From: Eubacterium barkeri
GTDB lineage: Bacteria > Bacillota > Clostridia > Eubacteriales > Eubacteriaceae
NCBI RefSeq assembly: GCF_900107125.1
Contig: NZ_FNOU01000017.1
Location: 1-64,000, forward strand
Reading direction: 5' to 3'
Length of the DNA stretch: 64,000 nucleotides
The position numbers and the translations under genes were made by a program. The notes beneath the pieces are model-generated. The model ran no database searches. It worked only from the letters and a program-made list of their open reading frames with translations, and was not told the origin of the DNA. Position 1 is the stretch's first letter, and the number at the start of each line of letters is the position of its first letter. Below are positions 17,841-26,144 of the stretch, piece after piece.

Positions 17841-18506
17841 ATGAAAAACTTATTTAAGCACATTTATCAAATTATCCGCCACCCCGTCACCTTTTTTGAA
17901 GAAGCCCAGACCTGGGAGAAACGCCCCATCTGGATTCCCATCCTCATCCTCGTGCTCACCGGTATCATCGGCGGCCTTTCAGCCGGCGGGGCCGTGAGTG
18001 CCTTCTCCGGTATGCTCACTGAAGATCAAGCCGGTATGGTCAAAACCATCGCCATGATCACTGGTATCATCGGCGGCCCCATTGGCTTACTTCTGGCCTG
18101 GCTCATCAAAGGACTTATCTATCAGGGCATCCTGAAAAAAATGTCTGGTGAAGGCGACGAAGCCAAGCTGAACGACACCCTGTTTTTTACAGGGATTTGC
18201 TCCTTCCCCTTAATGATTCCCGCTATTTTAAATACCATTATTGCCCTGACCGGTCATGTCAGCCTTAATTTAAGTGGCGGATTCAATGTGGTATCCTACC
18301 TGGCCGGAAGCATTAATCTCTTTATCATCTACCAGCTTTTCCTGACCATCATCGCCATGGCAAAGCTCCATCGCCTCAGCTATAAAAAAGCCGCCATCCC
18401 CATTATTGCCCTGGAAGTCATTGTGGCTATTTTCAACCTTGTCACCGGACTCATGTCTGCCAGCTCCACAGCTTCAGTGATGAACTCCGTCAATAGCGGA
18501 CAATAA
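17841..18506 (+). CDS. Yip1-domain integral membrane protein
   Basis: 221 residues with about five hydrophobic segments and a Yip1-like opening, where a short cytoplasmic lead (HIYQIIRHPVTFFEEAQ) precedes the first helix. Yip1-domain proteins are poorly characterised in bacteria and often sit beside ABC exporters with MacB-type permeases. An AAAAGGAAC ribosome site precedes the ATG. It is the last gene of the operon; a role in assembling or regulating the exporter is inference. Confidence 0.75.
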   Translation: MKNLFKHIYQIIRHPVTFFEEAQTWEKRPIWIPILILVLTGIIGGLSAGGAVSAFSGMLTEDQAGMVKTIAMITGIIGGPIGLLLAWLIKGLIYQGILKKMSGEGDEAKLNDTLFFTGICSFPLMIPAILNTIIALTGHVSLNLSGGFNVVSYLAGSINLFIIYQLFLTIIAMAKLHRLSYKKAAIPIIALEVIVAIFNLVTGLMSASSTASVMNSVNSGQ

Positions 18507-18517
18507 AAAGCTCCGCA

Positions 18518-18546
18518 TTGACAACGGTATCAAATCCATGTATAAT
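18518..18546 (+). promoter_or_regulatory. Consensus promoter upstream of amidohydrolase leader
   Basis: Perfect TTGACA (18518-18523), 17-bp spacer, TATAAT (18541-18546). The predicted start site is near 18553, just at a tiny ATG frame (MKRKQY, stop at 18573). Confidence 0.85.
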
Positions 18547-18579
18547 TAACTCATGAAAAGAAAACAGTATTAAACGATA

Positions 18580-18639
18580 AAATCCGTAAAATATAAGGTA
18601 AGTGAAGCTTTAAGTCCCTTGTATTTTGCGGATTTTTTT
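18580..18639 (+). terminator. Leader terminator (attenuator or small-RNA end)
   Basis: A long hairpin pairs AAATCCG, AAAATA and AAGG on the 5' side (18580-18598) with CCTT, TATTTT and CGGATTT on the 3' side (617-636), with two single mismatches, followed by a run of T to 18639. It sits between a consensus promoter and the amidohydrolase start, so it either attenuates that gene or ends an about 85-nt small RNA. Confidence 0.8.
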
Positions 18640-18656
18640 ATAAGGAAGGTGGATTT

Positions 18657-20207
18657 ATGAAAAAGGGAAGCATTGCCCTGGTGGGGGGCAAGATCATCAC
18701 GATGGAACCCCATAACCCTGAGGCTTCTGCCATTTTAGTGGAAGAGGGAATCATCACCTTACTGGGGGATGACCAAACCATCATCACCCAGGCGGCGGAA
18801 AAGGGAATTGAACAGCTAGATCTGGCTGGACGTTGCGCCGTTCCAGGCCTCCATGATTGTCATGTCCACGTCATGGGTACCGGGATTGGAGCTACTGGAG
18901 TAGACTTGTACGATGCCGGTAATATTCGCGGTGTTTTAGATTTAATCCTCCAGGCCGCACAGGATCAGCCCCATGGATGGATTTATGGTACCCGTCTGGA
19001 TGAATCCCGATTGGAGGAAAAGCGTGCCCCTACCGCCACAGAAATTGATACGGTCATGCCAAATCGCGGTGTCTTTTTGGTGGACCGAGGCCTCCATTAT
19101 ACCCAACTTAACACCAAAGCTTTTCAGGCCATTGGCTTTCAGGATGAAGACGGCATCCTTTGGGATGTTTCCGGGCGTCCAACGGGCCGGGTCCACGGTG
19201 AAGCCAATGGTGTTGCCAAGACCTATTATAATGATAAAATGTCCGACGAACAGCGGATTGCCGCCATTCAATACGTTTCGAACCTTGCGGTTTCCAAGGG
19301 AGTGACCACCATCCACGCCATGGAGGGAGGGACGCTCTTCTCCGATGCCGATATCCCCGTTTTTAACCAGCTTCAAGGGGAGCTGCCCCTGGATATCCTG
19401 ATGTATTGGGATACCCCGGACTTATCCATCATTGAAGAGGCCGGTTATCCCCGTATGGGAACCGATATCCTGCTGGACGGATCCATCGGCTCCCGAACGG
19501 CTGCCTTTGATACCCCCTATGCCGATGATCCCAACACCTGCGGTATCCTCTATTTTAAACAGGAGGATGTCAACCATTTAGTGGAAAGTGCTTTTTCAAA
19601 GGGGCTCCAAAGTGGCTTCCATGCCATTGGACCATGCGGCATCCGTATGGCATTGGATGCTTTGGAATACGCCCTGGAAAAAAATCCCGTGGCAGACCAT
19701 CGCTACCGCATCGAGCATTTTGGATTTCCCGATGACCGGGATATTCTCAGGGCCAAACGCTTAGGGGCCATTATTTCCACCCAGCCCTCCTTTAGCTACC
19801 TTCGGGGCGGTCCTGGCAGTGTGTACAATCTCCGTACCGGTGACGAACGAGAGGAACAGGCCTACAGTCTGCGGCGTTACACCGATGCCGGCCTGATGCT
19901 CTGTGGTGGCTCTGATTCCAGCGTTACTCCCATCGATCCAATTTTAGGGATTCACGCCGCCGTCAATCCACCCTACGCCCAGAACGCTCTGACCCCCCAG
20001 GAAGCCCTGGCCATGTTTACTACCAATGCCGCCTACGCCGCCTTTGAGGAGGATTGCAAGGGCTCACTAAAACCTGGAAAGCTAGGGGATATCACCATCC
20101 TTTCCGACGATCCACTTTCCGTTTTACCCCAATCCATTGGGGATATCCAGGTTGAAGCCACCATCGTCAGGGGGACGGTGGTTTATCATAAATCGCTTCA
20201 GCAGTAG
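18657..20207 (+). CDS. YtcJ-like metal-dependent amidohydrolase
   Basis: 516 residues of the amidohydrolase superfamily, YtcJ-like branch. An N-terminal beta domain (GGKIITMEP), the metal-site motif GLHDCHVHV (about residues 63-71), a catalytic-region His in GFHAIG and another in YRIEHFGFPDD, the conserved Asp in CGGSDSSVTPIDP and a C-terminal composite beta domain (LKPGKLGDITIL). Relatives hydrolyse exocyclic amide or cyclic C-N bonds; the substrate is unknown. It has an AAGGAAGGTGG ribosome site and is controlled through the promoter-terminator leader upstream. glpK follows by 27 bp. Confidence 0.85.
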   Translation: MKKGSIALVGGKIITMEPHNPEASAILVEEGIITLLGDDQTIITQAAEKGIEQLDLAGRCAVPGLHDCHVHVMGTGIGATGVDLYDAGNIRGVLDLILQAAQDQPHGWIYGTRLDESRLEEKRAPTATEIDTVMPNRGVFLVDRGLHYTQLNTKAFQAIGFQDEDGILWDVSGRPTGRVHGEANGVAKTYYNDKMSDEQRIAAIQYVSNLAVSKGVTTIHAMEGGTLFSDADIPVFNQLQGELPLDILMYWDTPDLSIIEEAGYPRMGTDILLDGSIGSRTAAFDTPYADDPNTCGILYFKQEDVNHLVESAFSKGLQSGFHAIGPCGIRMALDALEYALEKNPVADHRYRIEHFGFPDDRDILRAKRLGAIISTQPSFSYLRGGPGSVYNLRTGDEREEQAYSLRRYTDAGLMLCGGSDSSVTPIDPILGIHAAVNPPYAQNALTPQEALAMFTTNAAYAAFEEDCKGSLKPGKLGDITILSDDPLSVLPQSIGDIQVEATIVRGTVVYHKSLQQ

Positions 20208-20234
20208 AGAACATATCCAGAGGAGGATAATTTT

Positions 20235-21725
20235 ATGAAGTATATTATGGGAATCGATCAGGGAACCACCGGAACCCGGGCAATGATCTTCGACGCTGAC
20301 GTCAACATTGTGGCCCAGGCTTACAGCGAATTCACCCAGTATTTCCCCAAGGACGGCTGGGTGGAGCACGACGCCGAAGAAATTTGGGAAACCACCCAGG
20401 CCATGATGAAAAAAGCCCTGGCCGAAGCGGGCATTACGGCCGCGGCCATTGCCGCCATCGGCATCACCAATCAGCGGGAAACCACGGTTTTCTGGGATAA
20501 AGATACGGGAAAGCCCGCCTGTCGTGCCATGGTGTGGCAGGACCGCCGGACACTGCCCATTTGTGAAGAATTGGAAGCCACGGATGGTCCTGATCTGGTG
20601 GAACGCACCGGGATGATCATCGTCCCCAATGATGCCGCCACAAAAATTCGGTGGTTCCTGGATCATGACGAAATCGTCCGCCAGGGTGTAGCCGAGAATC
20701 GTTTGATTTACGGCACCATGGACACCTGGCTGATTTGGAAGTTATCCGGCGGTGCGGCCCATGTAACGGACCACTCCAATAACTCCGTCACCCTGCTTCA
20801 AAACGCCAGAAGCCTGGATTATGATGAAAAAACTCTGGAACTCCTCAACATTCCCCGGGAAATCCTCCCTAAAATTTGTGGCTCCAGTGAAATTTACGCC
20901 CATACCACCCCAGAAGCCTTCTTTGGTGCCAGCGTCCCCATCGCCGGTATCTGCGGCGATCAGCAGTCTGCTGCCTTTGGCCAGGGTTGTATGGAACCCG
21001 GCACGGCTAAAAACACCTATGGCACCGGTTCCTTTATCGTGATGAACACCGGTGGCCAGTACGTCCCCCCTTCTGATGGGGTGTTCTCCCCGGTTCTGTG
21101 GACCATTGATGGCAAAACCGATTATGGCCTGGAGGGTATGGCCGATGTCTCTGGCGCGGTGATTCAATGGCTCCGGGATGGTCTGGGCATCATCGAAGAA
21201 AGTGGCGATGCTGAAAAGCTGGCCCTCACCGTTGAGGACAGCATGGGTGTGTACTTTATTCCTGCCTTTGTGGGTTTGGGCGCCCCCTACTACGATAGCT
21301 ACGCCCGGGGAACCATCTTCGGCATTACCCGGGGGACCACCAAGGCCCACATCGCCCGGGCAGCCCTGGAATCCATGGCCTTCCAGGTCCGGGATGCCTT
21401 TAAGGTTATGGAAAAGAAATCCGGAATGAAGCTGGCCAAGCTCCGAGCCGATGGTGGCGGCGCTAAAAGTGACTTTATGCTTCAGTTCCAGGCGGATATT
21501 CTCGGTGTTCCGGTGGAACGCCCGGTTATCACTGAAACCACCTGCTTAGGGGCGGTCTATTTGGCTGGCCTGGCCGTTGGATATTGGGACAGTGTGGCAT
21601 CTCTATCCCAATTCTGGAAGGTTGAAAAACGCTTTGAACCCCGAATTTCTGAAGCAAAGCGGGAAGAATTAATTGCTGGATGGAATGCCGCCATTGACCA
21701 CGCCAAGGGCTGGCTCAAGCGGTAG
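20235..21725 (+). CDS. glpK: Glycerol kinase
   Basis: 496 residues, family length. It phosphorylates glycerol to sn-glycerol-3-phosphate with ATP. The FGGY fold opens with MGIDQGTTGTRAMIFD (phosphate 1 motif). Glycerol-binding residues appear in TNQRETTVFWD and in WVEHDAEEIW. The adenosine-binding region is TYGTGSFIVMNTG and the C-terminal part is LRADGGGAKSDFMLQFQAD. An AGAGGAGG ribosome site precedes the ATG. It may be cotranscribed with the amidohydrolase. No glpF, glpO or glpD adjoins. Confidence 0.96.
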   Translation: MKYIMGIDQGTTGTRAMIFDADVNIVAQAYSEFTQYFPKDGWVEHDAEEIWETTQAMMKKALAEAGITAAAIAAIGITNQRETTVFWDKDTGKPACRAMVWQDRRTLPICEELEATDGPDLVERTGMIIVPNDAATKIRWFLDHDEIVRQGVAENRLIYGTMDTWLIWKLSGGAAHVTDHSNNSVTLLQNARSLDYDEKTLELLNIPREILPKICGSSEIYAHTTPEAFFGASVPIAGICGDQQSAAFGQGCMEPGTAKNTYGTGSFIVMNTGGQYVPPSDGVFSPVLWTIDGKTDYGLEGMADVSGAVIQWLRDGLGIIEESGDAEKLALTVEDSMGVYFIPAFVGLGAPYYDSYARGTIFGITRGTTKAHIARAALESMAFQVRDAFKVMEKKSGMKLAKLRADGGGAKSDFMLQFQADILGVPVERPVITETTCLGAVYLAGLAVGYWDSVASLSQFWKVEKRFEPRISEAKREELIAGWNAAIDHAKGWLKR

Positions 21726-21789
21726 ACATCATATAAAAGAGTAAGCACGTTGGTCAGATTTCAATTGAAGAATAATCAGGGGGATTATG

Positions 21790-22440
21790 ATGAAAAAGAA
21801 CATACTCGTATTTGGCGATTCCAACACCTGGGGCTGGAACCCCGCAAATAACCTGGTGGACCCCATTACCCGCTGGGATGATGATGTCCGTTGGACCGGT
21901 GTGGCCCAGACCCTTTTGGGGGATGGCTACAACATCATTAACCAGGGACTCAATGGACGCACCACAGTGTGGGACGACCCCATTGAAGAATACCGCTGTG
22001 GCAAGGACCAGATTGTGCCTGCCATGGACATCGCTGCACCACTGGATTTGGTCATTATCTTCGTTGGGACCAATGATTTGAAGGTCCGTTATACGGTCAG
22101 TGCCCAGGATATTGCCAATGGTGTGGGTATCCTGGTGGATAAGGCCCTGCATCAGGCTGGCGCCTACGGTGCTGGCGGCCCCAAGGTCCTCCTCATTGGA
22201 CCACCAGCCCTGGGTCCCATTGAAAATGGTGTGTTTAAATATATGTTTGAAGGCAATGTTGAAAAATCCAAGCACCTGGGAACCTTCTACGAAGGCGTTG
22301 CCGCCACCTACGGTGTCGAGTACTTTGATGCCGATGTCGTCGTCCACAGCAGTGAAGAAGACGGCCTCCACCTCCAGGATGATCAGCACCGGATTTTAGG
22401 TGAAGCCCTGGCAGCTGAAATCAAACGAATTTTAGGATAA
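21790..22440 (+). CDS. SGNH/GDSL-family esterase
   Basis: About 216 residues. Block I is FGDSNTWGWNP (catalytic Ser near residue 10), block II has GLNGRTT, block III is FVGTNDLK and block V is EDGLHLQDDQH (catalytic Asp and His). The close sub-group includes short-chain arylesterases and perhydrolases. There is no signal peptide, so it is cytoplasmic. ATG at 21790 is spaced better from AGGGGG than ATG at 21787. A terminator follows directly. Natural substrate unknown. Confidence 0.88.
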   Translation: MKKNILVFGDSNTWGWNPANNLVDPITRWDDDVRWTGVAQTLLGDGYNIINQGLNGRTTVWDDPIEEYRCGKDQIVPAMDIAAPLDLVIIFVGTNDLKVRYTVSAQDIANGVGILVDKALHQAGAYGAGGPKVLLIGPPALGPIENGVFKYMFEGNVEKSKHLGTFYEGVAATYGVEYFDADVVVHSSEEDGLHLQDDQHRILGEALAAEIKRILG

Positions 22441-22445
22441 TGAAT

Positions 22446-22473
22446 TAAAAAACCGCCCCGTGCGGTTTTTTTA
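22446..22473 (+). terminator. Rho-independent terminator after esterase gene
   Basis: AAAAAACCGC, loop CCCG-type, GCGGTTTTTTT; a short strong bidirectional hairpin. Confidence 0.9.
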
Positions 22474-22720
22474 ATTTCATCAAATATCATACAACCATCA
22501 CATTCTTAAAGTCTTATCAAATAAAAAATTAGAGAAGGGGATTCATTCCATCTTTAGCCCCTATTTCCCTCATAAGGAAGTAACTGCCAAGGCCCCTTAG
22601 ACCGCTCGGATTCAAGGGGTTTTACAAGTATTAGAAATCCTTAATTCCCGCCGCTATTCTTTTCTTTTTCATATTTCATGTTATAATTACAATAAGATGA
22701 AAAAGATTTAGGAGGCAACC
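22474..22720 (+). other. Intergenic region before alcohol dehydrogenase
   Basis: No gene is seen. Two GC-rich inverted repeats of unknown role are visible: GGGG/CCCC around 22537-22561 and GGCCCCTT with AAGGGG (about 22592-22622, followed by TTTTA). A TATAAT -10 box at 22682-22687 with a weak -35 precedes the dehydrogenase by about 34 bp. Confidence 0.4.
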
Positions 22721-23926
22721 ATGAAATTCCACGATATCGCATATCGCACGAACCATCTTATCACCCGGACAGCCCTCGGCAGTATTAAAATTCCAGAGCC
22801 TCCTGCTTTGATAGGACCGGGTATGGTGCGTCGTTTTCCTGAAGTCATGATGACCACTGGTGTATCCAATGTGCTCATCATTAGTGGAAAGCACCTGGTG
22901 GACGCTGGCGTCCTGGATGATTTCCTCGATGGACTTCTTGCCCAGGGTATTCACTTTTCACTCTTTACCGACCGGGGCCCGGACCCGACCCTGGAAGAAA
23001 TCGCCGCTGCCCTTTCCCAATACTACCACGATGGCTGTGATGGTATTGTCGGTTTTGGGGGTGGTTCCGCTTTAGATTGTGCTAAAATTACTGCTGCAAA
23101 GGTCACCAATGACATCCCCATCGAACGGATGAAGGGACTGTTTAAGCTGCGCCATAAACTCCCCCCCTTCTTTGCCATTCCCACCACAGCAGGCTCTGGC
23201 AGTGAAGCCTCCATTGCTGCCGTCATTACCAATGCCCAAACCCATGATAAAGTCAGTATTGCCGATACCAAGCTGATTCCCCTGGCCACTGTGCTGGACG
23301 CCGAGCTCACCTTAGCCCTTTCTCCCCAGTTAACCGCTGAAGGCGGAATGGACGCCCTCACCCATGCCATTGAGGCTTATATTGGCTGGTACGATACCCC
23401 CTATGTTAAAGAAAAAGCCATCTCTGCCGTTAAAATTATCCTGGAGGATTTAGAGGCGACTTATGATGATGGTCATAATATTGACCTGCGCCAAAACCTG
23501 CTGGTGGCATCCCACAATGCCGGCCTGGCCTTCACCCGGGCTTACATTGGCTATACCCATGCCATCGCCCATGCTTTAGGCGGGGCCTACGGCTTACCCC
23601 ATGGACAGCTCTGTGCCACAGTTCTGCCCCATGTTCTTCATTTCTCTAAAGAAAAAGCTTCTGCCAAACTGGCGGAGCTGGCCTATGCCGCTGGTTTAGG
23701 CGATGCCAGCCTCAGTGATTCTGAACTTGCTGAGCTTCTCATCGATAAGATTCGCCAAATGAACATTCATATGGGCATCCCTGGAAGCATTGACGCCCTG
23801 AAGGTGGAGGATGTGCCGGATTTAGCCAAGCATATCCTGGCTGAAGCCAACCCGACCTATCCGGTTCCCCGGATTATGAATTACAACCAATGCGTGGAAA
23901 TTCTTGGAAAGCTTTTAACCGATTAG
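22721..23926 (+). CDS. Iron-containing alcohol dehydrogenase
   Basis: 401 residues of the type III (Fe-dependent) alcohol dehydrogenase family. The NAD(P)-binding region is GIVGFGGGSALDCAK (about 106-120). The metal-binding helix bundle carries GMDALTHAIEAY, GYTHAIAHALGGAYGLPHGQLCA (Fe/Zn His ligands). It reduces aldehydes or oxidises alcohols; 1,3-propanediol, butanol and lactaldehyde enzymes are all in this group, so the substrate is open. AGGAGG ribosome site; monocistronic, with a terminator behind. Confidence 0.92.
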   Translation: MKFHDIAYRTNHLITRTALGSIKIPEPPALIGPGMVRRFPEVMMTTGVSNVLIISGKHLVDAGVLDDFLDGLLAQGIHFSLFTDRGPDPTLEEIAAALSQYYHDGCDGIVGFGGGSALDCAKITAAKVTNDIPIERMKGLFKLRHKLPPFFAIPTTAGSGSEASIAAVITNAQTHDKVSIADTKLIPLATVLDAELTLALSPQLTAEGGMDALTHAIEAYIGWYDTPYVKEKAISAVKIILEDLEATYDDGHNIDLRQNLLVASHNAGLAFTRAYIGYTHAIAHALGGAYGLPHGQLCATVLPHVLHFSKEKASAKLAELAYAAGLGDASLSDSELAELLIDKIRQMNIHMGIPGSIDALKVEDVPDLAKHILAEANPTYPVPRIMNYNQCVEILGKLLTD

Positions 23927-23936
23927 AGATACCATT

Positions 23937-23980
23937 TAAAAATCATCCAATGGACTGACTGTCATTGGATGATTTTTTTT
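23937..23980 (+). terminator. Rho-independent terminator after alcohol dehydrogenase
   Basis: AATCATCCAATG pairs with CATTGGATGATT, followed by eight T. Confidence 0.92.
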
Positions 23981-24087
23981 AATGCCCATCGAAGCAATTG
24001 CTAAGGCCATGGACATCCTTTTTTTCGTGGCTAAATAATGTCCGAAGAGGGCGACTCTGAACCCTTTCTATTGCCATGATTCCATGA

Positions 24088-24093
24088 TATAAT
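24088..24093 (+). promoter_or_regulatory. -10 box of HExxH protein gene
   Basis: TATAAT about 28 bp upstream of the ATG; the -35 is weak (TTTCTA). Confidence 0.4.
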
Positions 24094-24121
24094 AAAAATA
24101 ATTATAAAGTGGAGAAAAGCC

Positions 24122-25231
24122 ATGAAAAACTATCTCATCATCGACCCTGCTGTTCCCCATCGGGTCGCCCAGGATTTTAATACCCATTTTGAGCACTGGT
24201 TAACCAGCGCCATTTTTCCCATGCTCGTCAATCGTCTGGGAGAAGCCCTCCCTGCCGAGATGTCTGCCATCACCTTTAATGAGGATACCATTACCCTTGG
24301 CAGCTGCCAGGTACGTTTCGTCCTCATTCCCGGATATCGCCGGATGGACTTCATCCCCCTTCAGGATAAGGTCAATACCGAATATCTGGAGGCGATAGAC
24401 TCAGCCTGCCAGCAAATCACAACAATTTTAAGTAAAAACCGCCATCTTCCGGATTACCCTTTCTGGGAAGCGCTGCCCAATGCCCTGGAACAGATTCTTA
24501 GGGATTTACAGGGTGATGTCTGTCCTGCTACCGTCACCCGGATCCGCACAGAATTCAGCCACTATTTTAGTCTGGAGCAGGCCGCCCATTTAAAGCAAAA
24601 CCCAGGCAGGGCTTTATTCAAGGCATTGCTTTCCATCCTCTTGATTTTAGATCGAATCTTTGTACTTCCCCCCTCCATCCTGGGTAATTTTCTCCCCCAG
24701 GAGCTGGTTCAGGAAGAATATTCAACCATCGAGATTTACAGCGATGCCCTGCTGACCTACGGCGCCGATGCCGTGGATGTGGTGCGCCATGAGTTTTTTC
24801 ACTTCGTCCATTATGCCTGTATCAAGGCCTGCCAGGGCCGATGGCTGAATTATTCCCATTCCTTCCAGGAAGACTTAGCCGTAGTAGAAAGCCTGGCCCG
24901 ATATTTTGACGGTACACCAGAGACCCTGGGGGCCTTTCCCGGCAACCCCTACTTTGGTGCCAATTACCTCAAGCTTTTCGAGCTGCTTTCCGATGACAGC
25001 ACCCCGGTGCACTACCACGAGTCAAACCAGACCCCTTTATGCTTTAAAGGCGAGCTGGCCCCCCGGGAAGCGGCTACCATCAACGCTCTGTACCAGGAAT
25101 ACGCCAATGGTCTGGAAGAAAGTGCCTTTAAACAGGTGTTCGCCCTTTCCCTGAGGGATATGGGCAAGGCCTATCAATTCATGTCTGAAATCCGCCATTT
25201 GTGTTTAACCCGGGTGGAAATTACCGCGTAA
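24122..25231 (+). CDS. Uncharacterised protein with HExxH metalloprotease motif
   Basis: 369 residues, not a family I can name. Around residues 220-230 it reads VVRHEFFHFVHY, a canonical zinc-binding HExxH (His223, Glu224, His227). The third ligand may be Glu250 or Glu256 in HSFQEDLAVVESLARYF, about 23-29 residues on, as in gluzincins. No signal peptide is seen; one moderately hydrophobic stretch (ALLSILLILDRIFVL) lies at about 168-182. It is monocistronic with its own -10 box, a GGAGAAAAG ribosome site and a terminator. Protease activity is inferred from the motif only. Confidence 0.6.
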   Translation: MKNYLIIDPAVPHRVAQDFNTHFEHWLTSAIFPMLVNRLGEALPAEMSAITFNEDTITLGSCQVRFVLIPGYRRMDFIPLQDKVNTEYLEAIDSACQQITTILSKNRHLPDYPFWEALPNALEQILRDLQGDVCPATVTRIRTEFSHYFSLEQAAHLKQNPGRALFKALLSILLILDRIFVLPPSILGNFLPQELVQEEYSTIEIYSDALLTYGADAVDVVRHEFFHFVHYACIKACQGRWLNYSHSFQEDLAVVESLARYFDGTPETLGAFPGNPYFGANYLKLFELLSDDSTPVHYHESNQTPLCFKGELAPREAATINALYQEYANGLEESAFKQVFALSLRDMGKAYQFMSEIRHLCLTRVEITA

Positions 25232-25236
25232 ATCCA

Positions 25237-25274
25237 AAGCGGGGCAAATCCTTATTGGACTGCCCCGCTTTTTT
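25237..25274 (+). terminator. Terminator between HExxH gene and MBL gene
   Basis: AAGCGGGGCA (25237-25246) pairs with TGCCCCGCTT (25261-25270), followed by a T-run on the plus strand. Stops of the two convergent genes flank it, so it may act on both. Confidence 0.88.
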
Positions 25275-25280
25275 ATTGCC

Positions 25281-26117
25281 CTATAAGCGCATCCGATTCC
25301 CAGTGACATTCATAATAAAGGACTCCCCAAAGGCGGTGCGCAGCCGCTCCAGGTTATCATCTCCCGTGCAATGGGAAACGGCCATGAACTGGGGGTGTAA
25401 TGCAGAAAGCGCTGTGATGGTAGCATCCAGGCGATCCGGGCTGCAATGGATGAGATGGGTTCCCCCGATTATTCCCCTGAGAGGCATCTCCACCGCTGCC
25501 ATAGCCGCCGAAACCATATTGACAATTCCCCGATGGGCGCATCCTGAAATCAGAATCAGTCCGCTGGGAGTCCCAATGCCCAGGGCAATTTCATCCCCAA
25601 AGGAATCCACACTGCCGTCCTCCAGCCGAAACCCCTGGTCCAGAGGCTCGTACCCCTGAACCAGCGGAAAATGCTGAAAAAGATAAAGATTAGGGGCAAT
25701 GGTCCTCACCGGAGCATCCACCTCCACCAAGGTTGCCCCGGCTGACATAAGCTGCTCTTTGGTAAAGCCATTTCCAATAAACCGGGGATTTCCAGCCAGA
25801 CCGTCCTCATCCAGCTTTCCATGGTATTTTCCATTGAAATAACCCTTGCCATAATAAAGGGGTGCGGTGATATCCACGGCCTTTAAAAGGGGCATCAGCC
25901 CCCCGCTATGATCATAATGGCCATGACTTAAAACAATATGGGTTAACTGGGACAAATCCACCCCCAAATACCAGGCATTTTCCACAAAATCCCCGGATTG
26001 CCCCGTATCAAAGAGAATTTTCGAGGTCCCTATATCAATATACAGGGAGAAGCCATGCTCAAAAGCCAGGCGTTTATCCCTTCCAGGATGATTTTCAATG
26101 AGTGTGATAATCTCCAT
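25281..26117 (-). CDS. MBL-fold metal-dependent hydrolase
   Basis: 278 residues. The metallo-beta-lactamase motif is LSHGHYDHSGG (about residues 64-74), with a further metal-ligand region LILISGCAHRGIVNM and VSHCTGD near the C-terminus. It belongs to the branch annotated as dihydropterin/methanopterin-type phosphate synthase-like hydrolases. The true substrate is unknown. It is the last gene of the minus-strand ndk-flavoprotein operon, 27 bp after the preceding stop. Confidence 0.85.
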   Translation of the reverse strand: MEIITLIENHPGRDKRLAFEHGFSLYIDIGTSKILFDTGQSGDFVENAWYLGVDLSQLTHIVLSHGHYDHSGGLMPLLKAVDITAPLYYGKGYFNGKYHGKLDEDGLAGNPRFIGNGFTKEQLMSAGATLVEVDAPVRTIAPNLYLFQHFPLVQGYEPLDQGFRLEDGSVDSFGDEIALGIGTPSGLILISGCAHRGIVNMVSAAMAAVEMPLRGIIGGTHLIHCSPDRLDATITALSALHPQFMAVSHCTGDDNLERLRTAFGESFIMNVTGNRMRL

Positions 26118-26144
26118 TTTGTCATCCTTTACCCATTTGTTTCG

